A stretch of 64,000 bases of DNA from Durusdinium trenchii (taxonomy: Eukaryota > Sar > Dinophyceae > Suessiales > Symbiodiniaceae): assembly GCA_963970005.1 (NCBI GenBank), contig CAXAMN010021385.1:889161-953160 (forward strand), read 5' to 3'. The first letter of the stretch is position 1. The number at the start of each line of letters is the position of its first letter. This document shows positions 43,378 to 55,560 of this stretch, piece after piece. The notes below the pieces were generated by a model, which was not told the DNA's origin, made no database searches, and saw only the letters and a list, made by a program, of their open reading frames with translations. A program made the position numbers and the translations under genes.

Positions 43378-44422
43378 TGTTGCCTGCACAATAAGACCTA
43401 TTGCGTAAGATGTTTTCTTGTTTTTGTTTTACTGTATTTGACTATCAGTTGCAGTGTGTCCCTGTGTATTACTATATATATATATATACACCTTTTGAGA
43501 AGCTTGAAGGACTGACAGCTCATCTCTACTTTGGCTAAAAGGAAAGAGAGAACCTGTGACGATGTTTGGGACTTTAACCACCTTTTAGAGGTTTGTTCCA
43601 TCAGAGTCCATCCAGTGCCTCAATTACGCACACAGGACATTCGAAGGTGTTTGAGGCCAGGTTTCCTTCATTTCCGGTTTCCTATGTTTCCTTGTTAAGG
43701 TGTGGACAACGCTGGGAATAATGCCCACTGTTCGTTTTGAATTATGTTGACAGTTGACAGATTAGACCCTACTGAAAAGTGGAGGGACTGCCAGAATCAC
43801 TCAATGTGTGAATCGGCTCCGTTTACTCCGAGGAATGAAGGTCCGTCAGTGGTAGAGCGATATTGCCAGAACGAGGCTTTCATGAACAAACTCAGGCAGG
43901 CACACAGGTAGTGGCTGTGTGATAGCGCTTCGCAGCAGTGAGTAGGTGGTTGAAATGACGAGATTGGTAAAACGGTTCGGCAGTCCAGGAAAATAGTGCG
44001 GAACGTTGTGTCGCAGAGCGAGATGATCCGCATTACTCAGGAGGTGCCAAACTTTTGCGTTGTTTGCTTTGGAAAGTTGACTCAAAGATTGGAATGGGGT
44101 TTCATTTGTTTGTGACCTGCCGCGAATCCGAAGGTGAGGATGAAGCGAGAGCTCGAGAAGTTTCAGCGGATGAACTTTCAAAAGTCTGCTGAGGAGGTAC
44201 AGATTTGCAAAGCACAATTTATAAGTCTAGAGTTGCCCACAAACATGAAAAGAGGGAGCAGCCTCGGGACAGGAAGCTCCAACGGTTTGATTTGTCTCAC
44301 ATGTTGTATTTGCAAGAAAATATTTAGGTTATAATAGGCCAAGGCTTGCTCCTTGCATGAGCTTCAATCTTGTCAGTTCCTTTTCTTTCCAACAGTTGTT
44401 ATGCAAGTACTGTACCATGCAG
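43378..44422. other. no assignable gene
   Basis: A TATATATATA microsatellite lies at 43471-43487. Two plus-strand frames at about 44135-44200 read like a helical exon (KRELEKFQRMNFQKSAEE), possibly belonging to the repeat gene that follows. A 123-codon minus ORF overlaps it at 43846-44217. Neither could be chosen. Confidence 0.3.
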
Positions 44423-46136
44423 CTGCAAGTGGAGGAAGATGAAGATGCCAAAGCGTGGCAAGCCATGATGCTCGAGATGACAGGAGAGAAGCCGCAGGAG
44501 ACACAGATTGTACTTCAGCGGCAAATTACAGCAGGAGCTGCAAGGAGATAGGATTTGGGCAAACTGTGCATCCTCATTCTATGAATAGAATGGAGGAAAA
44601 GAAACTGAATATGGTTTAGCTCTATGGCACCCAGTAGTCTCACTAAAGACTTGTCGTTTGGATGCTTAGGATGTGAACGTTGGTGCCCCGGCGCAACAGA
44701 TGTCTACAGTATTCGAAGGGGACGATGCAGAAGCTTTGGAAGCCATGATGGCTGTGATGAACAGGAAACCTTTTGAGGCAGGACTGACTTGGATGATCTA
44801 GATGATCAGTTGCCCTCAAACATAGCAGTCATCCTGCAGAACTGATGGCGTTGATTGATTCATCCTTGTTTGACCCGTCAAGCTACGCAAAACGCGTTGG
44901 TTTCTTGTCCGTCAGGCTGCAGTTGCTGAGCCTCCAATTCCAACACCTGCACCACAGGCAGCTTTTAACGCAGATGATGCAGCAGCTTTGGAAGCTATGA
45001 TGTCGGTGATGAACCGCAAGCCATTCGAGGCCTGGGTGAAGTTTAGGACAATGCTTCAGGAGAATGCAACTGCAACATATATTTGTCAGGATGTACCTGC
45101 AGAAGTTCCTGAGCCAATTTCAACTCCTGCAGCATCCTTTGAAGGGGATGACGCAGCAGCGTGGGACGCAATGTTGTCGGTGATGAACCGCAAACCGTTT
45201 GAGGCCTGGCAGTCGAAACTTTCAGCAGCTCTAATTTCTCAAGATGCCATGAATATTGAGATCTGTCAGGACGCACCCCCCGAAGTTCCTGCGCCAATTT
45301 CAACTCCTGCAGCATCTTTTGAAGGGGATGATGCAGCAGCGTGGGATGCAATGATGTCTGCAATGAATCGAAAACCATTTGAGGCTGGCTTTGACTGAGG
45401 CTGCATAAAGAACATGGAAGGATCCGTTATCCCATAAAGGTCTAATTACATACATAGTATTACCTACTTATGTATAGATGCGAGTTACATGTTTGTTTTC
45501 CATTTGTTGTGCTGCATGGTTCTTTGTCTCCCTTGTATTTGAACCCGCAACTTAGTTTGGACGGACAGTGACTCTTTTCGTTGGTGCAATCCAGAACATT
45601 TCTGGTATAGGAGAATGCTGAGCCAGCATCGTCAGCTCTACATGAAGATGATGCAGCAGCTTTGGAAGCTATGATGTCGGTGGTGAGCCGCAAGCCGTTT
45701 GAGGCGCTGTTGAGGTATTGATTCCTTGAAAGGACGAGGCAAGTGTCTTTCCCGGATGCATTCCCAGAGAGATTTGTCAGGATGCGGCAGAAGCTCCTGC
45801 GCCAATTTCAGCTGAATCCACCTCTTTGCAGCAAGATGATGCAGCAGCGTGGGACGCAATGTTGTCGGTGATGAACCGCAAGCCATTTGAGGCGGTCAAG
45901 CACAAGGGTTGAGTCATACTGAGCGGGTCATTTCTACGTAAAGGCGTTTGTCTTCTCGCCACAGACGGTGTTGCTCAATTTTTCCAACATGTTCAAGCTT
46001 TCTCAAACTGCTAAACGCTGCTAAACCTTGCTGACAGGCTGAAGCAGCACCAGTGCAAGCATCACCAGCCCTTCAAGGGGATGATGCAGCAGCTCTGGAC
46101 TTGATGATGTCCGTAGTGAACCAGAAGCCATGTGAG
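44423..46136 (+). CDS. repeat protein encoded by eight tandem phase-0 exons
   Basis: Exons are 44423-44500, 44670-44777, 44916-45029, 45090-45203, 45270-45383, 45611-45703, 45781-45891 and 46038-46136. Every exon length is a multiple of three (26, 36, 38, 38, 38, 31, 37, 33 codons). Each ends on the same module, best form DDAAAWDAMMSVMNRKPFE, preceded by a Pro/Ala-rich arm of variable length. Each exon except the first ends GAG before an intron that starts GC and ends AG; the first intron starts with GA or AC. The first module is the most diverged (DEDAKAWQAMMLEMTGEKPQ). The gene clearly extends upstream and probably downstream: an open piece after 46267 reads MCWIHSVGFASASTGGF to a stop. Two introns (60 and 66 bases) lack in-frame stops and could be retained. 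The module is unknown to me. It is a short acidic amphipathic helix, possibly a binding motif displayed many times. Confidence 0.7.
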
Positions 46137-47400
46137 GCTCAGTTATAAGTTGCTTTCTTGAGATCACTTGTGATGTGGAGGATCAGGTTTGGTTCCCTCA
46201 AGATCCATCAGATTTGTTTTTTTTCTTTTCTTTCTGAGCGATGAGATGAAGATGATGAAGATCAGATGTGTTGGATTCACAGTGTTGGATTCGCCTCTGC
46301 CTCGACTGGAGGATTCACCAAAGGGGCTTCTGCAGAGTGATTGCTCCACGGAGCATGTGCAGGTGGGAGAGACACACTCTGCGGGATATTTTGCAATTTT
46401 GTGTCCGACATTTTGCAATTTTGTGTCCCGCCAGTAACAAGAAGCTACTGTTACTAGTAGCAAGGCACCTTACTACTAGTAGCAAGAAGCTACTAGTAGC
46501 TGGTAGCTCCTGGCATTACTACTAGTAACAAGAAGCTACTAGTAACAACGCAAAACAACTAACAGTTGGTCACTTGCTCGTTAATCCACCCTGACTCATT
46601 CCCTTATGGTGCCAGGTCCTGGAGAAATCCGAGTCGGAGCAAAGTGGTGGCCCCAGAAGACCGTCGAGTGAGGTGTTTGAACTCACATGCCAAATCGGAT
46701 GTGTTCGTTCTTGAGTCAAGCAGGTTTCTTTGAAGAAGTTCTATTTTTGCGTTTGAGCGACGGACAAACATATTGGTTGACTTATTTAGTCACGGCATGA
46801 TCCTAAACCTATGTTGAGGGCTTTGTTTCTGTGGAAAACGATATGGTCCCCACCAAAAAACGATAATATTGTTAAGATGTAGTGGGTGCAAAGACGTTTG
46901 TGGTTACAATATGTTATTGCATTTGCATGTCTTTTTGAGCTAAGCCGATGGGCACAACTGTTCATCAATGATAGTCCCAGACAACTTCCCAAATGATAGT
47001 CCAAACGATAAGCGAACGATAACCTAAATGTCACGCCAGGCACTCCGTAAACCTACTTCTCCACATTACTAGTGTTTGTTCATGGGCCGAGCTACTAGGT
47101 CCTCGCTTATGTGTTGTGATCCTTGCACAGCCCAGTGCCACGAGAACCCAAGTGCATAAATCAAGTGCTGTGCCATTCCTGTGCAGAAAGCACTGTAAGC
47201 CTCTAATTTGAGGTTGTGGGTTATATTTTGTGTTTTAGTCTATGTGCCGGTATGCTATGCTAACTACGGTTTGGAGAAACATTGGAGAACGGTATGGACC
47301 CCACCAAAAACGATAATCATGTCAAATGGTATTTGGCTACACGATTAATTTTGTCCTCTGCTCATTTGGGTCCAGTCACTAAGCTCGCCACTGGCACACA
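46137..47400. other. intergenic with repeat array
   Basis: ATTTTGCAATTTTGTGTCC is duplicated in tandem (46388-46406 and 46410-46428), directly before a TACTAGTAACAAG-family array. From 46800 to 47330, phrases such as CCCCACCAAAAACGATAAT occur twice (near 46849 and 47300). No gene is evident. Confidence 0.45.
46432..46548 (+). repeat. TACTAGTAACAAG-family array 4
   Basis: Units such as AGTAACAAGAAGCTACTG, TTACTAGTAGCAAGGC and ACTACTAGTAACAAGAAGC. No clear flanking duplication. Confidence 0.75.
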
Positions 47401-47410
47401 TTGGCTCAAG
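47401..47410 (+). other. spliced-leader-like relic
   Basis: TTGGCTCAAG, preceded by ACACA, matches the last ten bases of the dinoflagellate leader. It stands 49 bases before the ATG at 47460, where a leader or its relic would be expected in a retroposed or natural 5' end. Confidence 0.4.
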
Positions 47411-47459
47411 CTGCGAACGTTTCAGAGGTGGAGAGTCGTGTACGGTCACGTCGTTCGCC

Positions 47460-49517
47460 ATGGCGGAATCCGTGCTCTTGGTGCCCGGCGAGCGCCGGTT
47501 GGACTTGGAAACCACGGAGGGGGTGATGATCCAGGCAAGGTCGATGAGGTCGGCAAGGCAGTGAAGTGACCTGCAGTGGCGCTGCCAATCTTTACCATTC
47601 AGACTTTCAGCAATCCAAGATTAGGTAGTGAGCATGGGTTCGATGGCATCAACACTGCATGATGACATGTTCTTGATCCTGGACAAAAGAGCAAAGTTTG
47701 CTGTCCAACAGCCACGACTTAACCATTTCTGAGAGTTGTCGTGGGGGGGTGTAGATGCTGTGGATCTAACAAAGAGTGTCTTCTGAAGATTTCTAGGACT
47801 TGATGCATGCGGTCGAGCAAGCGCATCGATATGGCAGCATGTGTCCGCATTTTGTAGCTGCATGTTTGACCCATCAGGCTGAAGATTGCGACACCTGGAG
47901 AAGACCCGACAGCTTGGCGCTTAGCTTCACAACAACTTTTGCAATGACAGGGTCACATGATAGAGCTGAAAACTGCGATGTTGATTCTTCCCTGATTTTT
48001 TTGGGGACGCCTTGTTTGACTGACTAAGGTCAAGAGCTGCAGTCGCTAAAGGTGTTCCTGGACCAGCAGCATGGGTTTCATGAGTTGCTTGGTCTAACCC
48101 ACGAGCTGTTGCAACGTTGGATAAACCAAGCCACTTTAAAATTGACAGATTTGCTGCACAGTCCTAGCGTTTGCATGTGTTGCAATATCTGTACCTTAAA
48201 ACAGCATTCTAGATCCTGTGAACAGCTACGGTAAACAATGGAATTTGAAGTCAAGACCGCAAGCACGCACACGATGAGTTGCTGTTCGCTGGTTCTCGGA
48301 AAGACCAACCAGTGTTTTTGGCGTGAGCGGAGTCAGCTGGGGCACCATCATCGCTAGGCGAAGGCAGCATGGATATGTGATGGTGGGCGGCACTCGAGTT
48401 GGCTTCACAAAGCAGGGAGTCTTTTTGTGTCTTGGCGGACAAGAAGCTACCAGGAGCAAAGGGCATCGCTACTAGGAGCAAGGACGCTACTAGGGGCTCC
48501 TGGCCTTACTACTAGGAACAAGAAGCTACTAGGGGCTCCTGGCATCGCTACGAATGCAGCGATCGGACGCTACGAACGGGGCTGCACCGAACGAGTCGGG
48601 CGGACTCGTGAGACCAGTCCAAAAGCCGAAGCCTCGCAAGGTAAATGAGGTGTGATGGGGACACTGAAACTCTGAAACACTAGTAACAAGAAGCTACTAG
48701 TAACAAGTGCATCGCTTCTAGTAACAAGTGCCTTACTAGTAATTAGTAACAAGAAGCTGCTAGAAACACCCGGCCCAGGCATGAGAACCACTTGAAGAGG
48801 TACTTCGGCATGCTGAGGCGAAAGAGAACAAGAAGGGCCGATTCAAATGCTGAGAGTTTCTTCAATCAAACTCTTTTGTTTACTAGTAGATATGTACTAG
48901 TATCTTTTTGTTACTACTAGTAAGGCACTTGTTACTAGAAGCGGTGCACTTGTTACTAGTAGCTTCTTGTTACTAGTAGCGTCTTTGTTTCTGTGTATGC
49001 ACAAATTGATGCAAACTTCGAAGGTCGAACGTTTGCGGTCTCGGGATCGGTGTTCACGTAGGTCCCGCGCAAATGTCATGTTGCTGAACCTGGCACCGGA
49101 GGCATGTGCCAAGGTGCGGAGATCAGCATGGTTAGGGGATGTGGGTCACTTCCAGAAGTGCACCTCTTGCATCCCTTGTTTCTGGTGCCGCTCATTGCAT
49201 CATACCATTGGTGTCACGAAACGCAAACCCTAGCTTTGACAAGCTTTTCCGGTCTTCCCGCACACGCAGTCTCACATCTTTGTCCACAAGAGCTTTCCAG
49301 AGCATCCCGATGCACCAATCAATGTTGGTTCTGGGCATCTAGGCACAGCAAATTGTTGTGCTGGATGATAGTTCAGTCTAGAGACTCTTGCTTTTTCTCT
49401 GTTTTGGCCAGGTTGAAACTCCCCTTCAGGGAGGTGGTTTGCTTTCTGCGCTGGCAGCCAACATGTCGACTGTCTCGCAGGAGCTTGTCTATTTCCAATG
49501 GGCATGCGACTGTCTAG
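47460..49517 (+). CDS. multi-exon gene of unknown function
   Basis: The first exon, 47460-47534, starts at ATG (MAESVLLVPGERRLDLETTE) and ends in phase 0 at a GC donor. Further exon-like pieces on the same strand are about 48029-48118 (ELQSLKVFLDQQHGFHELLG), 48333-48440 (WGTIIARRRQHGYVMVGGTR), 48571-48641 (ending at GTAAATG), 48777-48860 (HENHLKRYFGMLRRKR), 49021-49113 (ANVMLLNLAPEACAK) and 49412-49517 (a clear exon between TTGGCCAG and GTCGAG, reading LLSALAANMSTVSQELVYFQ). I did not reconcile all phases. Two repeat arrays interrupt it. It could run on into the EF-hand exons at 49764. No domain is recognised. Confidence 0.4.
48441..48552 (+). repeat. TACTAGTAACAAG-family array 5
   Basis: Units AAGAAGCTACCAGGAGCAAAG, CATCGCTACTAGGAGCAAGG and ACTACTAGGAACAAGAAGC. 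It closely matches array 3 in unit order and directly abuts exon-like sequence ending near 48440. Confidence 0.75.
48681..48762 (+). repeat. TACTAGTAACAAG-family array 6, with flanking direct repeat
   Basis: The array lies between two copies of GAAACAC (48674-48680 and 48763-48769). Units include TAGTAACAAGAAGCTACTAG and TAACAAGTGCCTTACTAG. Confidence 0.75.
48881..48981 (-). repeat. TACTAGTAACAAG-family array 7, minus orientation
   Basis: The same units appear as their complement (CTTGTTACTAGTAGCTTCTTG). Flanks CTCTTTTGTTT and GTCTTTGTTTC form an imperfect direct repeat. Confidence 0.75.
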
Positions 49518-49604
49518 GTCGAGCGGTGATAAATATCAGTGATCAAGCATGATCAAGTAGAACAGGCTGGGCAAGCAAGGTCATTGAGTATCGTGGTCCT
49601 TGAA

Positions 49605-49722
49605 TGGATATATATATATATATAGAGAGAGAGATGGGATGTCCAAAACATGTTGAAAGGGATTTTACTTTTTCTATGTGTTTGGGGGTCTATATACATA
49701 CATATATATATATATATATGTA
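49605..49722 (+). repeat. AT microsatellites
   Basis: TATATATATA runs at 49608-49622 and 49700-49718, the first followed by GAGAGAGAG. Similar runs recur at 49902-49915, 53274-53288, 53655-53669, 56803-56819 and 60707-60721. Confidence 0.9.
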
Positions 49723-49763
49723 TACAGTACCTGAGTCTCAGTCACACGAAGACATGTTGTGAG

Positions 49764-51468
49764 GACATGCGAAAGACCTTCTTGAAGGCCACGTTTGCTG
49801 CTGCTGACTACAACAACAATGGCCGCCTGAGCGCTTCTGGTGGCAAACAAGTGTGGGTTAAAAGGTCAGGTTTTTAGACCTATGATGAAGATTGATGAAG
49901 TATATATATATATATGTCGTGATATGTCTCTCAGAGTTATTTTTTGTTATTCACTTTTAGTCGATCCTTGGATGGCTTTCTCAGGCCGGCCAGAAATCAG
50001 CCACATGATGCGACGACTGCTGTACACCATGCCTCTCGATCAATCGTATCGGGGAGGGAGGTTTATGATGGTTTACGTGTCTTTCGGAGAAGGAAAAGAA
50101 GAGTCGGACGATGTCCGGTACGAAGGTGCAGTCCTACTCATCACCTCTCATCACCTCTCAGAGGTTTTTTTAGACTTTTGGAGATCGCAACATGCAGATC
50201 TTCAGGTCTCGCCTTTGGGTTCGGTCCACCGGACCGACGTGGCGCAATTGAGGTCCGCTGAAGATGGACGGGAGATGATGGAAAGGGCGGATGCGGATGA
50301 GAATGGTGGAGTGAGCTACGACGAGTTCGTTGAATGGTTGGAAAGGAACAATCCAGGAGACGAGAAGCCAACCATGACTGACGGTTGGGACATTGAAGGT
50401 AAATTGTATCCAAGTTGCCCATCCATGTTGGGTCATTCTGAAGTGGAATTTAGATGATGCACCCAAAAAGCTCCTTTCTTGATGCTTGATTATCTTGACT
50501 CACCTGTTCATGGAGTTTCATGGTACCTTTTCTTCACGCTCCCTTTCTTCATGCAACTTCAGGAGCCTTAGAGAAGTCCCTCATGACGGATGCTGATTTG
50601 GTCAAAGCGACCTTCAGACTGTGGGACGTGGACGGCAACGGTGTTGTGAGCAAAGAGGAGCGAAGGGTAGTCCTCAGCCATTCCATGTTTGTTTGAAGAA
50701 GATGGTGTGTGCATGGGAAGCTGCTTGGGTTTGGGATCGGACAGAATGGAACAGACATTTGTGTATGATCAGCGGTGCTGAGCCCAAGCATGCTAAATGG
50801 GCTATCTGTGGAAAATATTGACATGGCCAACAATTGATATGTATATATGTTATCGAGCAGTAGGACATCTTGCTGGTATAAGGCAAGTAGAACGGTGCTT
50901 CTCAATAAAAATATCAAGGGTGCGAGTGTTTCCTGGTGAACCCCAGGAGCTGCGAAAGATGCTGAGCTCCACGGGCCTTGCACCCTCAGAGATCCGGACA
51001 TTGATAGATGTCCTGGACACCGATGATGATGGGGATATGGCTGCTTGGCATTGGCAACGAACCGCCCTGAAGACTGGGCACTCATGAATAGTGGTCAGTA
51101 GTCCAGATGATTTTCTCCAACCTTGTAACTTGATGCGGTGACTATAATGGAGTCCTACTGCCAACAAGCGGCGTTTGGCTTGGCACCACAACGGCTACTT
51201 CTTGTCCCGTTGACTCATTTTTTCAAAAGCCCTGTCGGTGTAGTCAGTGTAGTTTGCCCGCGGTGCCACACCCTTGATATTTTTCTCTAGGTGCTTCCAA
51301 TCTGGGGTACCCAATTCTTGGGTTGAGCTGTTCAAGGCAACTTTTGGGTCTCTTTTGGCCAAAAGCGCAGGTTTTGAGGCTGTTTGTCCAGCCACAACAG
51401 CCCCGTCTTCGCTCAGCTCCCAGGACTACGATGAGTTTGTGGATTTCCTGTTCCGCAGGACCTCGTGA
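49764..51468 (+). CDS. four-EF-hand calcium-binding protein, six exons
   Basis: Exons are 49764-49839, 49985-50060, 50253-50398, 50563-50666, 50947-51039 and 51424-51468. From ATG 49767 they total 178 codons plus TGA with consistent phase. Loops: DYNNNGRLSASG (lacks the final Glu), DADENGGVSYDE, DVDGNGVVSKEE and DTDDDGDMDYDE; the last three have the residues needed for calcium. The layout of two pairs of EF-hands joined by an acidic linker is calmodulin/centrin-like in plan, so a calcium sensor is likely. The last loop is split by an intron and only reads correctly if splicing uses a GC donor (51040) and an AG acceptor (51422-51423). The upstream end is uncertain and an earlier exon may exist. 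Confidence 0.75.
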
Positions 51469-54400
51469 AATGCCCCGAGCGAGGTTGGCGCGAGCGCGGT
51501 CCCAGCGCTTCGAGCGCTTTGTGGAGCAGAAGAAGCTGTTTATGGCTTTCAGAAGTTCACACGTTTGGAAGATCAAAGCTGCAAATGGGTTTATCAGTCA
51601 CGAAGTCCTCCCTCAAACGACAGGCGTTGTTTTTGTTGCCTGTGATGCGTGAATTCTGACACTAGCCGAGTGCATGGGAACAGAAAGCTGAGAAGTTCAA
51701 AAAAGGATCGAACGGATGTTTCCTTCTAGCTGAAACCAGTATGGAAAAAAGAGCTGAACATTTGTTCAACAGACAGACTTTGCTTTGCTGACTTGGAGCG
51801 ATTCCTGACTTTTCTGACTTTCTGGTCCTTGTGCGGGCGAAACGGCGTGTTGTTTGCACGATCCTAAAGGGAATGCGTGCTGTTTGCCTGCGTGAGAAGA
51901 ATCCGAGTGCAGGGAGACCCCACAGTGCTTGCAGAAGAACCAGTAGAATAGCAATTTGGATCACTTTGTGTCACTCTAGTGCCTATATTGTGTCAGTACA
52001 AGTCATGCGTCCAGGACCAGTGTGGAACTGAATCAAGATGGACAAACAGCGGAGCAATGTAGAAAGAGCACGAGTTTTTGGTAAGAGCTTTGGTATGATA
52101 TCTCGTTCCCCTTCATCAGGCTTTGCCTTTGTACACTGCTTTTGAACCTGGGGAGAGGTTCCAATCACCAAAAAAGAGCTGAGAACGGATCACAGGCAAT
52201 TCAGTCTTCGGGTTCGCTCCACATCGGACAAGAAAAACACCGGTCACCGGTGACGGAGCACATCAGGTGACGACACATCGGAGCTTTGGGCCCAGCTGGA
52301 GGAGAGAAGACGGCAGTGACGTTTTGGCAGTTTGGGGCTGTGGCAACACGCGCGCAGTCTGCAGATACATCAGTACATGGGGAAAGGTGAGTCTAGACTA
52401 GGCCCGTGTAGACTCAGACTCACGTGAGAATATCAGTTGGTGGATGGATTGCTGTGTGTGTTGTGTTTGATTGAAGCAGAAACAGTTCTACAGCTTACAT
52501 AGTTTTTTGTCATGCTTGGCCGCTCACTGAACTTCTCATAAGAACTTCCCATAAGTGGCGACGCAAAACATTTATACAGATTGGAGCGCGAAGGGAAAAC
52601 ATGGAATGCTGTTGTTTCTGGGAATTGACTTGACAAGACAGATCCAAAGTTGCAGGACATGGAGAAAAACGGTGCATCGCTGCAAGCACAAGTGCAGAAA
52701 TTGGCCTCGCACCCGGACTTGACATCCTGAGTGAAGAATCCATTGCCGGCTTATTCAATTTACAGTTGTACAAATTATACTGCGCTCTTAGGTTGGAGGC
52801 CATCCCTAGTAGGTTGGAGGCCATCGCTACTAGGTTGACCCCTGAAGACTCTGACTTCACAGCTCATCCTTCTTTGCTGGCTGATGTTGTTGTACTGTTT
52901 CTTTAGGTCTCTGTATGTGCACCATCCACTTGGCTTCCCATTCCAGAGGACCAGGACAGATCATGTCCGCATGCTTCCCATTCCAGCAGGTTGAACAAGT
53001 CAGGAAAATCCTTTTAACACACCTCTTGCACCATGAGGAGTCGGCTCTGGATCGGTTGATTTCGTGTTTGTGAGGAGTCCTTGGCCACAACACATTTTTT
53101 CATTGGCGACTCAGATGAGGAGCGACTTTTCTTTGGAAGCGACTTCTCAAAGCACAGGGGTTGATGCTACTGTTAGCTGGCTGCCACAGACACCAGAGTT
53201 CTGACAATGGAGTGCACTATGTTGAATTCACAAGCACATGTCTTGTATATGTATATTAATATTTGTGTGTAACACATATATATATATAGGTCCAACTACC
53301 GAGCTGGAACCCTTCAAATCTCTTTTACAGAGCTTCTCTTGCTCTGACAGTGCTGCAGCTCTTGACTGATTGACTCGTCTAGGACTAGGAACATGTTTGG
53401 ATCTCCTGACATCTTGAATCTTCAATCCTGGCATGGGATTGTACTGTACCTTAGAGTCTGTTGAAACGCGTTGCAAATGCAAACCGTTTAGCTAGATATT
53501 GCTCTTGATCCGTTTAACCACCGCTGGCATGTGCCCGCCGGTGACGTGGGCAAGCGACCAAATGACACTGAACCGAAATTGACGAGAAGATGTGGATGGT
53601 AGCCAAACCCAGAAGCGGTTCGTTGCTAAATGGACGACCCCACCTGTACACAATATATATATATATATAGATGCAAGAGCATGTGGAAGCTCGTTAATCA
53701 GTGGGTCTTGGTGTAACAACTGCATGTTCGTTCCAAAACATCAATCATCACGGATCCAACTCTGAATTCTTGAGCATTCTCAATTAGCCACTTTAGCAAT
53801 GAAACCTAGATCTAATTGACATTCAATATATGCTAACTGCGGTGCACAAATCGATTCTCACCGCGTGGTTTTCTCCTACCTTCTACATGCTACATTGTCT
53901 TCATATAGTTTATTGACATCATCATCGATGATGATTGTAATGCTAGTGTCTCTCTCTCTCTCTCTCTCGCTCCTTTGCATTGACTCATGTCATTATTATT
54001 GTTACTATTATTATTACTATTACTGTGTGAAAAACACACACACTCCTGTCAGCTTTTCATTTGATGATTGTTTATTGTTCCCTAATCGTCCTGCAATCTC
54101 CCGGGTGTTTCTCCGTTTTCTGGGTCCGGTTTGGTGTCGTTTGCAAACGGTTATATACTGTTATGATGCTCTTGCGCAATGCATGTTTCACAAGACTTAT
54201 GCCATACAAATGCTGGTTCAAGGTATCAGCGTGGCTGGCAAGCAGCCGCTGCCACTGCTCTCAGACAGAGCTCATTCGCTCGCAGCACCACTCACTAGAC
54301 TGTTGAACAGCGCTGCCACTGCAGAAAATTGCGGCCTTACCCCCCACTCACCTTTTGCTGTCCAAGTGAGACTCCCTCCCGCCTCCCCCCCAGTCTTCTC

Positions 54401-55560
54401 CTGTCTACGTCAGACCACTTGTCCGATCCCAGCAAATACTCACACTCATAAGCAATTGTTGCTTAGAAACAGAGATGCTTAATTACAGTAGCTTAATATG
54501 TTTCAATGATTTTCATATTAGCACAATGCAGAATAACCTAATGATACCAGAAAAGGTTTGATCCCATTTGCTACCAGAACAGGAGTTTTTGGTGACACTT
54601 GACACTAGCAGACGCATTGAGAATAGAAAACGAAGATGAAAACAATGGAATGCAGTGGGTTCGCTTAGGAATGTGCATATGTATGTCCATCATAAGACCA
54701 TACAATCCGGAGGAACGGTTCTGGACAGGGAATATGTCTCAAAGGAAATATCCGCTTTGATGGATCAGCATTCGGTTCTCTTTTGCAGGAGGAGCAGCCC
54801 CTGGGCAGCACAACGTGGAGCGACGTTGTCAGCGACACTTCATGTCCAAGTTGGCTGCAGCCCACACACACACACACATTCTATGCACCGATAACGAGTC
54901 CCAAGCAAGTCGCTAAAACTCATTTGTCAATTATAAGTATCACTGCCGCTTTAGCCGGCCTTGTATATCACAGAATGCACTGATGTAACAGGTCCATTCG
55001 TTTAAACGATTGTTTTCCACTGTTCTTTAAACTCCGAATGCTACCTGACAGTGCTCATACGCATAACAGCGCTGAGTTCCGAATCCTTAGACAAGGTGGA
55101 CAGGGGCATGACAAAAATCTCGAGGCTGCAAGGCCTAAGACATCCTACGACGGAAACTGGAAAAGCATGTTGTTTGCAGCTCTTGTCGCTGTCGTCCTTC
55201 TCCTTGTTGTCGTTGTCGTGGTGGTGGCGGCGGCTGTTGTTGTTGTGGTGGTGGTGTTTTCCACTCATCTTGAACTGCTGTCTCTTCCTTACTTGGAAAG
55301 CTGGCTCCTCAGCGCAGGTGCCCAAACAAGTGGTCACTCCCTTTCTGTCGGTTGTGTGCCCGGTGTTCACTCAGAGAACAGATTCAGACCCGATCTTCAC
55401 CAAGGCTCGATGATTTCTGGAATGCCCTTGATGAGGATCTTTGCCGTGGTGCAGAGATTTTGCTACTCGGATGCGCATCGATTAATGTTCGTGGGTGTTC
55501 ATGAGCAGTCATCCACCATTGTTGTTCAGATGTTAACAATTTCACAGCAGCTCTAACTAT
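51469..55560. other. gene-poor, microsatellite-rich stretch
   Basis: No gene is recognised. A fragment at 52789-52838 (TTAGGTTGGAGGCCATC twice, then CTACTAGG) resembles the right end of repeat array 8. TC repeats lie at 53948-53968 and TTA repeats at 53992-54023. A GTT/GTG/GTC run at 55200-55260 makes a Val-rich frame that is simple repeat, not a convincing membrane helix. Confidence 0.4.
52789..52838 (+). repeat. fragment of the TACTAGTAACAAG element end
   Basis: TAGGTTGGAGGCCATC occurs twice in tandem, followed by GCTACTAGG. Array 8 ends TTAGGTGGAGGCCA, so this may be a broken copy. Confidence 0.45.

Noticed and set aside
55038-55556. 172-codon ORF with a Val-rich hydrophobic run
   Set aside because: The run is a GTT/GTG/GTC microsatellite; the rest is not protein-like.
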